A stretch of DNA of 64,000 nucleotides from an uncultured Oscillospiraceae bacterium (GTDB lineage Bacteria > Bacillota > Clostridia > Oscillospirales > Ruminococcaceae). A model generated the notes under the pieces. It made no database searches and was not told the DNA's origin. It saw only the letters and a program-made list of their open reading frames with translations. Within the stretch, counting starts at the first letter, position 1. Every line of letters begins with the position of its first letter. A program made the position numbers and the translations under genes. Shown here piece after piece: positions 8,945-17,354 of this stretch. The stretch is taken from contig CASEAH010000070.1 of the NCBI GenBank assembly GCA_949285935.1, positions 1 to 64,000 of the forward strand. Direction: 5' to 3'.

Positions 8945-10381
8945 TTATCCGGCGGCTGACTTTTGCAGGTCCTGCGCTGCTTCAAGGGCGGCTTTCCTCG
9001 CTTCTGCTTCCGTTTCGCCATACCAGCGCATACGGTATTCCCACCGGCGCATCAGACCGTTTTGTACTTCTTCACGGTCCCGTTCCCGCTGGCTTTCCCG
9101 GTCGATCAGGTATCCATCCTCGAGGATCACCGCAATGGGGCAGTCGGGTCTGACGTCCATTCCCAGGGCTTCCCGTCCTGCCCACAGAATGGCCCGAAGG
9201 ATCTCTTCCACTGCGCGGCGCACGGCCAGGCCATGCTTGGCAGCGTTCTGTACCAGTTCCTGCCTGTCTCCCATATACTGAGTCGCCGTAAGGATTTCTC
9301 CCCGTTCAAACTGATAATGCCTGGTACCCAGGCCGCACTTGAAGCTGAGATAATCCAGCTGCGCCTGAAGGCCGCCGGTATTCTCCTCCACCCGCAGGGA
9401 GGGGTTAAACTCGTGAATGAGCCGTTGGGCGTCCAGCCCGTCGTTGTCCCCCATGTTCATGAAAAGCTGCTGGGCCACATCGTCGGGGGTGATCATAGTC
9501 CCGTCGGCGTCACGCGCGGTCAGGGACTGGTTCAGAAAAACTTTTTTTCCGCCCAGCTTAAAATCTCTGCAAAAGTTATTGAAGCAGAGATCCACTCCTT
9601 TTAAGCAATCAATGGCGTTGGCAAATATGGACAGCCCCAATCCCGTGCCTTCGTCCACGTTGTTGACAATGGCAGGGCGGAGGATGGAAAACAGCGGCAG
9701 ATCACTGCCAGTTTCCATTTCCCGGGCCATCCCCTGCGGGAGGGAACGGGGTTTCAGTTCGCCGTTTTCTTCTTTGAAGTACCGGTTCCGGATCACATAA
9801 CCGTTTCTGCCCAGAGTATGGGTTTCCAGGTAAATAAGCCGCTCTCCCCCCTCCAGTGTTTCAGAAACAAAAGCTGCCTCCCGGATTTTTCCCTGCTGCA
9901 CCGTAAGGGGGATAATATTGCGGGCGGAAAGAAATTCCACACCAATCTGTCCGCCGTGGGGGAGAATTCTTCCGTCCCGAACCTCCACACCGCCCAGGCG
10001 CAGCACCATGGCTCCTGTCCCGCTCATAAAGGCCTTTTCCACCAGGGTGTTGGCCTGATGCCAGAAGTCGCACTGTCCCAGAACGCCGCCCTGTCCGTCC
10101 TTCCCCTGGAGGAAGTCGCTGCTTTTTCGGTGTCCCACCGTGATACGGGTCTGTTCGTTCAGCAGCAGGGAAGCCCAGTCCTCGCAAACCTTTTTGGCCA
10201 TTCCCAGGGTATACATTTCCCTGCGTATCAGCTGCGGGCCGCTGCGTTCCCGGAACTGGTGAAAGGGCCGGTAGCATCCCCGCCACCAGGCCTCCCATTC
10301 CCGGATACGGGCATAGTAGGCTCCGGAAAGATTTCCTCCTGTCTCCCGGTTCAGCAATTCTATAATTAATTGGATATTCAA
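8945..10381 (-). CDS. phage portal protein (SPP1 gp6-like)
   Basis: 478 residues starting MNIQLIIELLNRETGGNL; the ATG overlaps the terminase stop by four bases. The central 'SIFANAIDCLKGVDLCFNNF' and 'DYLSFKCGLGTRHYQFE' segments, with a 'TATQYMGDRQELVQNAAKH' stretch, are typical of the Phage_prot_Gp6 portal family of Firmicutes phages. It forms the dodecameric DNA entry ring, docking the terminase and later the connector. Length fits the family. Confidence 0.88.
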   Translation of the reverse strand: MNIQLIIELLNRETGGNLSGAYYARIREWEAWWRGCYRPFHQFRERSGPQLIRREMYTLGMAKKVCEDWASLLLNEQTRITVGHRKSSDFLQGKDGQGGVLGQCDFWHQANTLVEKAFMSGTGAMVLRLGGVEVRDGRILPHGGQIGVEFLSARNIIPLTVQQGKIREAAFVSETLEGGERLIYLETHTLGRNGYVIRNRYFKEENGELKPRSLPQGMAREMETGSDLPLFSILRPAIVNNVDEGTGLGLSIFANAIDCLKGVDLCFNNFCRDFKLGGKKVFLNQSLTARDADGTMITPDDVAQQLFMNMGDNDGLDAQRLIHEFNPSLRVEENTGGLQAQLDYLSFKCGLGTRHYQFERGEILTATQYMGDRQELVQNAAKHGLAVRRAVEEILRAILWAGREALGMDVRPDCPIAVILEDGYLIDRESQRERDREEVQNGLMRRWEYRMRWYGETEAEARKAALEAAQDLQKSAAG

Positions 10382-11694
10382 ATCGCGCCTCCTTTTTGGT
10401 TTTCCTGTCCCCCGGCCAGCTGCCGGATAAAGCGTTCAAAGCTGTATTCAAAGGCATCCAGGATGTCAATATCACTGGTAAAATTGTCCAGCCTTACGTC
10501 CCCTTCCCTGGACGGATCCCATACTGCCTCCTCCAGTCCCCGCCGCAGCAGGCTGCATTCTTTGTTGAGCTGCAGCCGGTCTGCGTTCAGGAGGGTATTG
10601 GTACAGCAGATCCGCTGAAAAATGGGGACCTTTGCACAATCTCCCACCTTGATTCTCAGTCCGGCGGCGGCACAGGCTCTTCTCAGTCCGTTGATGAGAT
10701 ACTGGGCCTCACAGTCGGCAAAGCAGTACCGCACCTCCCGCCCGGGGCAGATGCCCTCCACCTTCTGCACAAAGGCAATAAATTCCCGGTTCACCCGTTG
10801 TCCGTCGATCTCCCCCTTTTCCCCCCGGACACAGTGATCCGCCAGCACGGTCAGTCCCCGGAATCCCCGATGGATGGCCGTAGCTGCAAAGGTAGTCATA
10901 GACCTGCTTCCTCCAAAATCCACACCAATGGCGATAAACTCGGTATTCTCCGCCAAAGCCCCGCGCTGTCCCGGAGTACTCAGGTCGGTCAGCCATCTCT
11001 GGGGGTCGTCGGCAAAGCTGCGATATACCGCTCCCTGGGCCGCCACCCATTCTCCCAGGATGTACCGGCGGTAAAAAACTCCGGTATACTCCCGTTTCAG
11101 CTCCCGGACATATTGGGGGTCCAGGGCAGGATTATCCTCCAGCCGGAAGGTCATCCGCAGCAAATCCAGCTCTTGCTCCCGGCTCAGATAATCCTCCATC
11201 AGCCAGTGCCTCGGACTGTCCGGGTTTGTGGTAGCCAACAGCTTGGCTCCCGGCTGTGAAAGCCTGGACAGCAGCATGGCAAAAAAATTTCGGTCCAGCA
11301 GCGTCACCTCATCGCAGTAGGCTCCCGCCAAGGTCAGTCCCCGGATTTTTTCCTGTGAACGTGCGTCGCCGCCCCCTTCCAGGAAAATTTTTCTTTCAAA
11401 GAGTTTTCCTTTTTTAGAGGCCAAACTGTAAGCAAAGTGTTCCGGCCCTACCATTCCCATCAGCGGCTCCAGAACATTGCGTTCCAGCGCCGCCAACGTG
11501 CGTCCTGCCATCAGGTATCTCCCCTCCGCAGGACGGGAAGCCACCCACAGTGCCCATACCGCCAGGCTGATATAGGTCTTTCCTGATCTTACCGAACCTT
11601 CCAGAAGATTGAGCCGCTTCAGACCGTTGTTCCTCAGCAGCCGTATGAGTTCCTGTTGTCGGGGGCTGTAACAAGATTTTTCGGCTTCCCTCAC
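10378..11694 (-). CDS. phage terminase large subunit (PBSX-type)
   Basis: 438 residues. Walker A GSVRSGKT at 33-40, Walker B-type acidic pair in AYCDEV around 128-129, and the TTNPDSP coupling motif at 155-161 form the packaging ATPase. The C-terminal nuclease shows GVDFGG (Asp259), an acidic 'CFADCEAQ' near 320 and 'SDIDILDAFEY' near the end. The pattern matches PBSX/XtmB-type terminases that cut and package phage DNA. The start overlaps the small-subunit stop by four bases. Confidence 0.92.
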   Translation of the reverse strand: MREAEKSCYSPRQQELIRLLRNNGLKRLNLLEGSVRSGKTYISLAVWALWVASRPAEGRYLMAGRTLAALERNVLEPLMGMVGPEHFAYSLASKKGKLFERKIFLEGGGDARSQEKIRGLTLAGAYCDEVTLLDRNFFAMLLSRLSQPGAKLLATTNPDSPRHWLMEDYLSREQELDLLRMTFRLEDNPALDPQYVRELKREYTGVFYRRYILGEWVAAQGAVYRSFADDPQRWLTDLSTPGQRGALAENTEFIAIGVDFGGSRSMTTFAATAIHRGFRGLTVLADHCVRGEKGEIDGQRVNREFIAFVQKVEGICPGREVRYCFADCEAQYLINGLRRACAAAGLRIKVGDCAKVPIFQRICCTNTLLNADRLQLNKECSLLRRGLEEAVWDPSREGDVRLDNFTSDIDILDAFEYSFERFIRQLAGGQENQKGGAI

Positions 11695-12083
11695 GTTTCT
11701 TCAGGTCCTTTTCCGTCATTTGCTGCCGGCAGGCCTTCCAATCTTGCCAGGACCCGCTGCAGCTGCTCCTCTCGCTGGGCGTCGGTGCTGTCGGGATGGA
11801 GGCTGATCCAGTCCTTGAGAGCCGCCGCCAGCTTTCTCAGGCTGTCTATATCCACATCTCCTTCCTGCATTTCGGTTTTTTCCCGTTCCTCCACCATTTC
11901 CCGGAGAAGTTTGGCACTGTTCTGGTCATATTCCAGCTGTTTTTCCCGCACCTTTACCTTGATGGGGTGATGGGTCAGCTGATCCATAGCCTGTTCCAGC
12001 TTTTCCCCCAGCTGCTGGGTCAGATGCTCCACCCGCTCTGCCGGTGTTTTTTGCCTGCGGCGTTTTTTTGCCGTAGCCGCCAT
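11691..12083 (-). CDS. terminase small subunit-like protein
   Basis: 130 residues with a basic N-terminus (MAATAKKRRRQKTPAE) followed by a helical, strongly charged segment around 20-100. It is the first gene of the packaging-head operon and overlaps terminase large by ATGA. Small terminase subunits bind the packaging site and are poorly conserved; the call is by position, charge and coiled-coil look. An AAAGGGGG ribosome site precedes the ATG. The SOS-type operator upstream probably controls this gene and everything after it. Confidence 0.65.
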   Translation of the reverse strand: MAATAKKRRRQKTPAERVEHLTQQLGEKLEQAMDQLTHHPIKVKVREKQLEYDQNSAKLLREMVEEREKTEMQEGDVDIDSLRKLAAALKDWISLHPDSTDAQREEQLQRVLARLEGLPAANDGKGPEET

Positions 12084-12118
12084 TTTCGTCCCCCTTTCCC
12101 TCCGGGTCGCCCCGGATT

Positions 12119-12132
12119 AGAACATATGTTCT
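12119..12132. promoter_or_regulatory. LexA (SOS) box: AGAACATATGTTCT
   Basis: A perfect 14-bp palindrome, AGAACATATGTTCT, carrying GAAC-N4-GTTC, the half-sites of the Gram-positive LexA/DinR box (consensus close to CGAACATATGTTCG). It begins about 35 bases upstream of the first packaging gene and just downstream of a -10 hexamer, where bound LexA would block transcription. Sequence match is direct; binding is inferred. Confidence 0.8.
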
Positions 12133-12144
12133 TCTTCAAGACCT

Positions 12145-12173
12145 ATTGTACCATGGAATTTTGGAAATGTTAT
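12145..12173 (-). promoter_or_regulatory. promoter of phage packaging/structural operon
   Basis: On the minus strand a TACAAT -10 (12145-12150) lies 17 bases after ATAACA (12168-12173), a weak -35 with four of six consensus bases. The expected transcription start falls a few bases before the LexA-type palindrome. The -35 is poor, so an activator may help. Confidence 0.55.
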
Positions 12174-12935
12174 CCTTTTTGAAAAATATTTTGCAATCCA
12201 GGCCTTTTTCCTTTTCTCCGCTTTTCATCAAATCCCGGGAAACTACTCCAACTGCTTTTACAGCCAAGACCTCCGTTCCCTATCGCAGCTTCCCTGTTTG
12301 TACCATCTCCTCCCAATATTCTATTTCTTTGCCAGATGAATCGCCGCAAAACAAAGACGTTCCAGATGTCTGTGCAAACCAAGCACCCATGACACCCGGC
12401 TGTGCCGGTGGTTTACACCGCTTCTCCTTAGACCCGCCTGCTGCCAGCAGCGCCTGATTATTCCATTTGCCGGGGCACTCTGCTTTTGCTTAAATAACGG
12501 TAGGATTCTTCCACGATTGCTTTCTGATGGTGAATCCCAACCAGCCCTATTGCTTTTTCTCATTCTTCATTTCCCGCGATATTTTTTCGGGCGGAGTGAA
12601 AACCTTTTACACTCCCCCACACAACCGATGGTTTCCTGACACAACAAAAAACAGCGCCCCTTCTGAGCCTAAACCGCTCAAAAGGCGCTGTTTTATGTAA
12701 TAGCAGAACTGATAAATTACCAACTTGACAAATAAAAATATCCCGTAAAAAGCCTTCGCTTCAAGTGTCCCAAAAGCATGGCGCTGATGATAACCCTTGA
12801 CGCACCCGCTTCCCGGATGTCCGTATCAAGTCTTGTGCTCCCAAAGGGACCCGGACTTTTTATGTTTCACCGCCAGGAAGCTCCCGGAGCACCCCTGCAA
12901 ACAGCCGGCAGCTATGAAAGCCGGTTTGTAGGGCA
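12174..12935. other. intergenic region between phage block and DUF401 gene
   Basis: About 760 bases without a confident gene. It contains the terminator at 12646-12694 and two short minus-strand open frames (12458-12559 and 12280-12489) that look like a frameshifted, decayed coding sequence. No integrase, repressor or attachment repeat was recognised here, although this is where the early region of a prophage might be expected. Confidence 0.5.
12646..12694 (-). terminator. intrinsic terminator downstream of DUF401 gene
   Basis: Hairpin with arms around AACAGCGCC...GGCGCTGTT and GAGC/GCTC inner pairing, flanked by A/T runs on both sides, so it may act in both directions. It is about 240 bases beyond the DUF401 stop. 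The stem resembles the one after the NAD synthetase gene at 57608. Confidence 0.65.
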
Positions 12936-14144
12936 TCACAGGAACATCCCCAGGAGCATGCTGTAACCATAAGCCACGATGCTGAAGAGAACCACCATCG
13001 GCGTTGCCCGAACCACCAGATCGCCCAGGCTGGTCTGGTAATACCGTGCCGCCACAAAGGAGCATACATGGGTGGGCGAGATCTGCATGGCTCCCCATGT
13101 CACACACATCAGCATCACCAGCAGCGGCAGCCCCCCCTGGGGGATGGCCGCCAGCGCCATGGGCAGACAAAGGGCAATCATCGCCTGGGATCCGCTCACA
13201 ATGGTTCCAAAGAAAAAGATCAGCCCAAAGGCCATGGTGATGGGGATGGGGAATTGCCCAAAAAAGTCGGGCAGCAGAGACACCACCCCGGTATAGGTGA
13301 TGATTCCTTTAAAGAGCATGATCAGATACATATTTACCAGCAAAACCGGCTCTGCCGATTCTTTCAGCAGCCCCGGGATCTCTTTTGCCCTGAAGCGGTC
13401 CACCACATAGTTGACAGCTATAACGATAGGGGTTGCCATACATACCGAAAGGTTAAAGGTTATGATGATCAGCACCACCGCAATGAGGGACCACAGGTTT
13501 TTCACCAGATTCAGCCCTTCCTGCTTGCGATTCACCGGATGCTCCAGCGGCGGCATCCATGCAGGGATTTTTCTCAGGTAAAAAAGATAGGCCAGCAGGC
13601 AGGCAGCCAGCACCATGGGAAGCATGCTCAGCACAAACAGGCCGGCGTTGACGCCGCTGAGGGTAAGCGCCAGCAGCACGGCGCTGAAGGTGGGCAAAAA
13701 CATCTCCGGTATATGCCGGTAGTAGCAGGACACCACCATTTTTTCTTTTTTATCCAGATATTCGCCGCAGGTGGTGTCCACCATATCGGCGCAGATGGTC
13801 ATCACAGCGGCAGAAGGCAGCAGGCCCAGAATGGCGGAAGACAGCGCTGCATTGAGGCGCCGGTTGCGCAGCAGGCAGTCAAAGGACCTTTGCGCCTCCC
13901 GAAGGCGGCTGCGATGCTCCAGCATTTTTTGCAGGAACGTGACAAAGTAAAAGCTGAGCAGCACATTGATGGTATCTGCCGCAATGGTCTGTCGTGCGAA
14001 TACAGAGACTGCATCCGCAAACGGCACACGGAAAAGCAGTACTGTGGCGATGATTCCGCCGCCGATGGCCATGAAAAGAGGCTTTTTCATCCAAAGGATT
14101 GCTATAATGACGAGAAAGACGATTCCAAGATATAAAATTTCCAT
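12936..14144 (-). CDS. DUF401 family membrane protein
   Basis: 402 residues starting MEILYLGIVFLVIIAI at the ATG 14142-14144 with AAGGATG upstream. About ten hydrophobic segments, beginning at residues 3-20 and 27-45, and the 'GSQAMIALCLPMALAAIP' and 'ISPTHVCSFVAARYY' stretches, point to the DUF401 group within the ion-transporter-like permeases. Substrate unknown. It follows a PatB/MalY-type lyase gene in the same direction, across a terminator hairpin, so uptake or export of a sulfur-containing amino acid or product is possible. Confidence 0.75.
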   Translation of the reverse strand: MEILYLGIVFLVIIAILWMKKPLFMAIGGGIIATVLLFRVPFADAVSVFARQTIAADTINVLLSFYFVTFLQKMLEHRSRLREAQRSFDCLLRNRRLNAALSSAILGLLPSAAVMTICADMVDTTCGEYLDKKEKMVVSCYYRHIPEMFLPTFSAVLLALTLSGVNAGLFVLSMLPMVLAACLLAYLFYLRKIPAWMPPLEHPVNRKQEGLNLVKNLWSLIAVVLIIITFNLSVCMATPIVIAVNYVVDRFRAKEIPGLLKESAEPVLLVNMYLIMLFKGIITYTGVVSLLPDFFGQFPIPITMAFGLIFFFGTIVSGSQAMIALCLPMALAAIPQGGLPLLVMLMCVTWGAMQISPTHVCSFVAARYYQTSLGDLVVRATPMVVLFSIVAYGYSMLLGMFL

Positions 14145-14214
14145 ATGACCCATCCTTAACGATATTGCTCCCGGCGCTGTGCAGGGAACGGGGGACACCC
14201 CTGCAAAAGGCACA

Positions 14215-14263
14215 AAAAATGCCCCGACGCTTTGTAAAATCTTTCTGCAAGGCGCCGGGGCTT
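14215..14263 (-). terminator. intrinsic terminator after aminotransferase-like gene
   Basis: Arms GCCCCGACGCTTTG (14221-14234) and CAAGGCGCCGGGGC (14248-14261); on the minus strand it is followed by a T run (ATTTTTT). It lies between the lyase stop and the DUF401 start, so DUF401 may be partly uncoupled. Confidence 0.8.
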
Positions 14264-14277
14264 GGAACAGCGGATGA

Positions 14278-15495
14278 TTACCGGTTGGCTTTCAGTTCAT
14301 CATACGCTTTTTTCAGTTGTTTCATGGCTTGTTCCACCGTCTTGCGGGGGCATGCCAGATTTACCCGGATAAAGCCCTCTCCGCCGGGTCCAAACCAGGT
14401 TCCAAAGTCTCCGGCAATTTTGGCTTTTTCCATCATAAAGGCATCTGCCTCCTGGGTTCCCAGGCCCAGCCCCCGCAGATCCATCCAGATCATATAGGTT
14501 CCCTCCGGTTTGCGCACCCGGATCTCAGGCATATCCTTCTCGCAGCACTGGATAACATAGTCCATATTGCCGCCTACATAGTCCACCAGGGTATCCACGT
14601 AAGCGTCTCCGGTACGGAAAGCCACCTCGCCGGCCAGAGGGCCAAAGACATTGGAGGCAGGCAGACGGTTGGCAAAGATCCGTTTTTTCAGCCGCTCACG
14701 GATCTCTTCGTTGGGTACGATCACAATGGAAGCTCCCAGCCCCGCCAGGTTAAAGGTTTTGCTGGGGGCATAGGTGGCGATCATGTTGTTGGCAATCTCG
14801 GTGCTGAGGGAACCGGTGGGAACATGCTTGTGCCCCTTCATGATCAGGTCACCATGGATCTCGTCAGAAACCACCAGCACCTGATGTTTGCGGCAAATTT
14901 CGCAGGCTTTTACCAGTTCTTCCCGGGTCCAGACCCGGCCCACCGGGTTGTGGGGGCTGCTGAGGATCAGCATTTTGTTTTTGGGATCAGCCGCCAGCTG
15001 CTCCAGATTCTCATAATCCATCACATAGTAGCCGGGCTCTTTTTCAATGAGGCAGTTGCGCACAATAGCCCGTCCGTTATTTCTGGGGCCATCGGCAAAG
15101 GGGTAATACACCGGCGACTGGATGATAACCCCGTCACCGGGATCGGTAAACTCCTGGACAGCGGCATTGATAACAGGCACTACGCCCGGAGTAAAAAATC
15201 CCCAGTCAGGATCGGGCTCCCATCCGTAACGGCGCTTCATCCAGGCCACTCCGGCCTCAATAAACTTGCGGACCAGGCTCATGTCTGTATATCCGTAAAT
15301 TCCGTGCGCAGCGCGGGTCTTCACCGCCTCGATCACTTCCGGCGGGCAGCGGAAGTCCATATCCGCCACCCACATGGGCAGAACGCCCTGGGGGTCATAA
15401 TCGGGGAACTGCTTACCCACACCCATCCATTTGGAACTGTAGCTGTTGCTGGTTTCCGTGCGGTCTGTCACTACGTCAAAATACGAAGCGTCCAT
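14278..15495 (-). CDS. MalY/PatB-type PLP enzyme (cystathionine beta-lyase-like)
   Basis: 405 residues from the ATG 15493-15495 (MDASYFDVV), preceded by AAAGGGA; an ATG at 15513 is an alternative. Fold-type I aminotransferase features: 'LPMWVADMDF' near the N-terminus as in PatB/MalY, 'SSPHNPVGRVW' for the substrate and PLP site, 'VSDEIHGDL' with the cofactor-contacting Asp, and Lys in 'YAPSKTFNLAG' for the Schiff base. PatB enzymes split C-S bonds of cystathionine or cysteine conjugates to pyruvate, ammonia and a thiol. The neighbouring DUF401 membrane protein may handle the substrate. Confidence 0.85.
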   Translation of the reverse strand: MDASYFDVVTDRTETSNSYSSKWMGVGKQFPDYDPQGVLPMWVADMDFRCPPEVIEAVKTRAAHGIYGYTDMSLVRKFIEAGVAWMKRRYGWEPDPDWGFFTPGVVPVINAAVQEFTDPGDGVIIQSPVYYPFADGPRNNGRAIVRNCLIEKEPGYYVMDYENLEQLAADPKNKMLILSSPHNPVGRVWTREELVKACEICRKHQVLVVSDEIHGDLIMKGHKHVPTGSLSTEIANNMIATYAPSKTFNLAGLGASIVIVPNEEIRERLKKRIFANRLPASNVFGPLAGEVAFRTGDAYVDTLVDYVGGNMDYVIQCCEKDMPEIRVRKPEGTYMIWMDLRGLGLGTQEADAFMMEKAKIAGDFGTWFGPGGEGFIRVNLACPRKTVEQAMKQLKKAYDELKANR

Positions 15496-16160
15496 CACAA
15501 AATCCCTTTCCATATGTTTTTTGGCTTCTCTGTATTTGTGTAAGCTTCCCCGAACCGTTTCCGCGATCCGTGAAGCAGGCAGCCCATCTCGTATCGCTTT
15601 TCCGGGACCAGTTTCATTTTTCTCCAAAGGCTCGGACAGATAAAACTCCCTTCTGCCCGCCGGGTGGAAAGCCTGTATCGTGTAGAGCTGGCGTGCTATG
15701 CCTACCGCATTTTCAGGCTTTCCCTCCGCCTTTCTGTTTCGTCCCGCAAAAGTTTTTTTATGTAAGAAGTTTCATGACTAAACTATCTCACAACCACCTG
15801 CTTTTGTCAATATCGCTTTGCTGTTCAAAAAATTTATTATCTGCATTGGAAATAATTTTTCGGTTATTTTCTCTGATTTTCTAACATTTTGATTTTCTAC
15901 TTATTTATATATGATCTTTTTGCAGACAAATTTGAGAAAATCTCTGTTTAGATTCCACAAATTCTCTCGAAGAATATTTTCTTCCGCTTTTTAAGGATTC
16001 CGCGTCCTTTCTAAACAGGCACCTCCCTGGCAATCCGTTTTATTTTTTATGCTTCTGCCCTTTTCCGTTTTTTGTTTTCACTGTAAACTACTGTGATTTT
16101 TATTTTTCTCTAAAAATTATCGCCTGCTTTTCTTTCCCTTCTTGGCACATGGGCTGCTCC
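15496..16160. other. AT-rich divergent intergenic region
   Basis: About 665 bases between the divergent lyase and MarR genes. It becomes strongly AT-rich between 15800 and 16140. Apart from the promoter of the MarR gene at its right edge I see no gene, RNA motif or clear repeat. A promoter for the lyase should be in the left half but no consensus hexamers stood out. Confidence 0.5.
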
Positions 16161-16206
16161 TTGACAAAGCATCCCGTTCCTTTTATACTGCTATCAGTAC
16201 CGTACT
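16161..16206 (+). promoter_or_regulatory. consensus promoter and candidate operator for MarR gene
   Basis: TTGACA at 16161-16166, 17-base spacer, TATACT at 16184-16189: a near-perfect vegetative promoter. The inverted repeat AGTAC-C-GTACT (16196-16206) covers the expected transcription start and could be the binding site for the MarR protein encoded just downstream. Confidence 0.8.
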
Positions 16207-16228
16207 TTTTATGGAGATTTTATTGGAA

Positions 16229-16792
16229 ATGGATACAGAAATTATTTCCTCCTCGGAATTGGCCGAAAAATCCCATACCCTGTATAAGCTGGTGGATTAT
16301 TTTTCCCTGTACGAAGCCATAAGGAAAGACTACGGCACCGGCGAATTTTTCAGTATGACAGAAATACACATGCTGGAGTACATTGAAAATCATCCCGGTA
16401 TTTTGGCGACCGAGCTGGCCCGGGGATACCGGCGGAGCAAAAGTCTGATCTCCCGTATGGTCAACCTGTTCGAAAAATTGGGCTATCTCACCCGCATTCC
16501 GGACGCCTCCGACAGCAAAAAGAAATACCTGTATCTCACCCAAAAAGGGAAGCAGCTCAGCGATGTCCATACCCGATATGATGAAAACAGCCGTCTGGTG
16601 ATTTATCGGTATCTGCGCCGCCGCTGCACCCATGAAGAAGTGGAGAGTTTTTATAAAGTGGCGGGCATTTACGCTCAGTTTTTGGAGGAAAAATGGCTGC
16701 ATCTTTCTGCGCGGGACGCGGAAGCAGAAAACAAAGAAAACAAAAAGGAGGAACAAAACAATGAAGCTGGTACCCGGCAGCAGGATCTCTGA
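16229..16792 (+). CDS. MarR-family transcriptional regulator
   Basis: 187 residues from the ATG at 16229; ATG 16211 is an alternative, while longer in-frame starts lie upstream of the promoter and are excluded. Winged-helix pattern: 'FSMTEIHMLEYIENHPGI', recognition helix region 'ELARGYRRSKSLISRMVN', then 'LEKLGYLTRIPDASDSKKK' and 'LYLTQKGKQL', the wing and C-terminal helix of MarR proteins. The C-terminus is a charged tail. The gene overlaps the next, a peroxiredoxin-like gene, by about 30 bases, so it probably represses itself and that gene in response to an oxidant or aromatic ligand. Confidence 0.82.
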   Translation: MDTEIISSSELAEKSHTLYKLVDYFSLYEAIRKDYGTGEFFSMTEIHMLEYIENHPGILATELARGYRRSKSLISRMVNLFEKLGYLTRIPDASDSKKKYLYLTQKGKQLSDVHTRYDENSRLVIYRYLRRRCTHEEVESFYKVAGIYAQFLEEKWLHLSARDAEAENKENKKEEQNNEAGTRQQDL

Positions 16793-17300
16793 TTTTTCTT
16801 TTGAAGCTTTGGATGGACATCACGAAAGTTTTCTCGCCTCTTTAACCGCTCCCAGGACTGCCCTGCTCTTTCATCGTTTTGCAGGCTGCCGTCTTTGTCA
16901 GCTGGCCATTCGCAGCGCCTCTCTGGCGTATGACCGCCTGCGTGCCCAGGGATGGGAGGTTTACATTGTGGTGCAGTCCTCTCCTGCCAACGCTGCGGCG
17001 GTGGCGGAAAAGCTGCATGTCCCTTTTCCCATTGTCTGTGACCCCTCAGAGGTTCTTTATCAAAAATTCGAGATCTTACCCGCCGCTTCCCGAGAAGCCA
17101 TGGGAGATGCTGACAAGGTGGCAGAGCTGGTGGCGGAAGCCGGCCGTCTGGGCCTTGAACCGGGTGCGAAGGAAGGCAATCCGCTGCAGCTGCCCGCAGC
17201 AGTGGTGCTGGATGAAACGGGAAAGGTCCTGTACAGCCATTATGCCAAAACCAGCTGCGACATGCCGGATATTGAGCAGCTGCCGTCCCTTGTTGGGTAA
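16761..17300 (+). CDS. peroxiredoxin/AhpC-TSA-like thioredoxin-fold protein
   Basis: 179 residues starting MKLVPGSRISDF after an AGGAGG site inside the MarR gene. Thioredoxin fold of the AhpC/TSA type: 'ALLFHRFAGCRLCQLAI' carries a CRLC active site (Cys-x-x-Cys) where peroxiredoxins have their peroxidatic Cys, then 'VVQSSPANAAAVAEKLHVPFPIVCD' and a C-terminal 'VVLDETGKVLYSHYAKTS'. This is the family annotated as redoxin domain proteins. It likely reduces peroxides or disulfides in the cytoplasm and is paired with the MarR sensor. Confidence 0.78.
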   Translation: MKLVPGSRISDFSFEALDGHHESFLASLTAPRTALLFHRFAGCRLCQLAIRSASLAYDRLRAQGWEVYIVVQSSPANAAAVAEKLHVPFPIVCDPSEVLYQKFEILPAASREAMGDADKVAELVAEAGRLGLEPGAKEGNPLQLPAAVVLDETGKVLYSHYAKTSCDMPDIEQLPSLVG

Positions 17301-17320
17301 AATAAAAAAATAATTTTGCA

Positions 17321-17354
17321 AGATCCCCCTGCACATAGTGCAGGGGGATCTTTT
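17321..17354 (+). terminator. intrinsic terminator after redoxin gene
   Basis: Perfect hairpin GATCCCCCTGCAC / GTGCAGGGGGATC with a 3-base loop, followed by TTTT. Confidence 0.9.
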
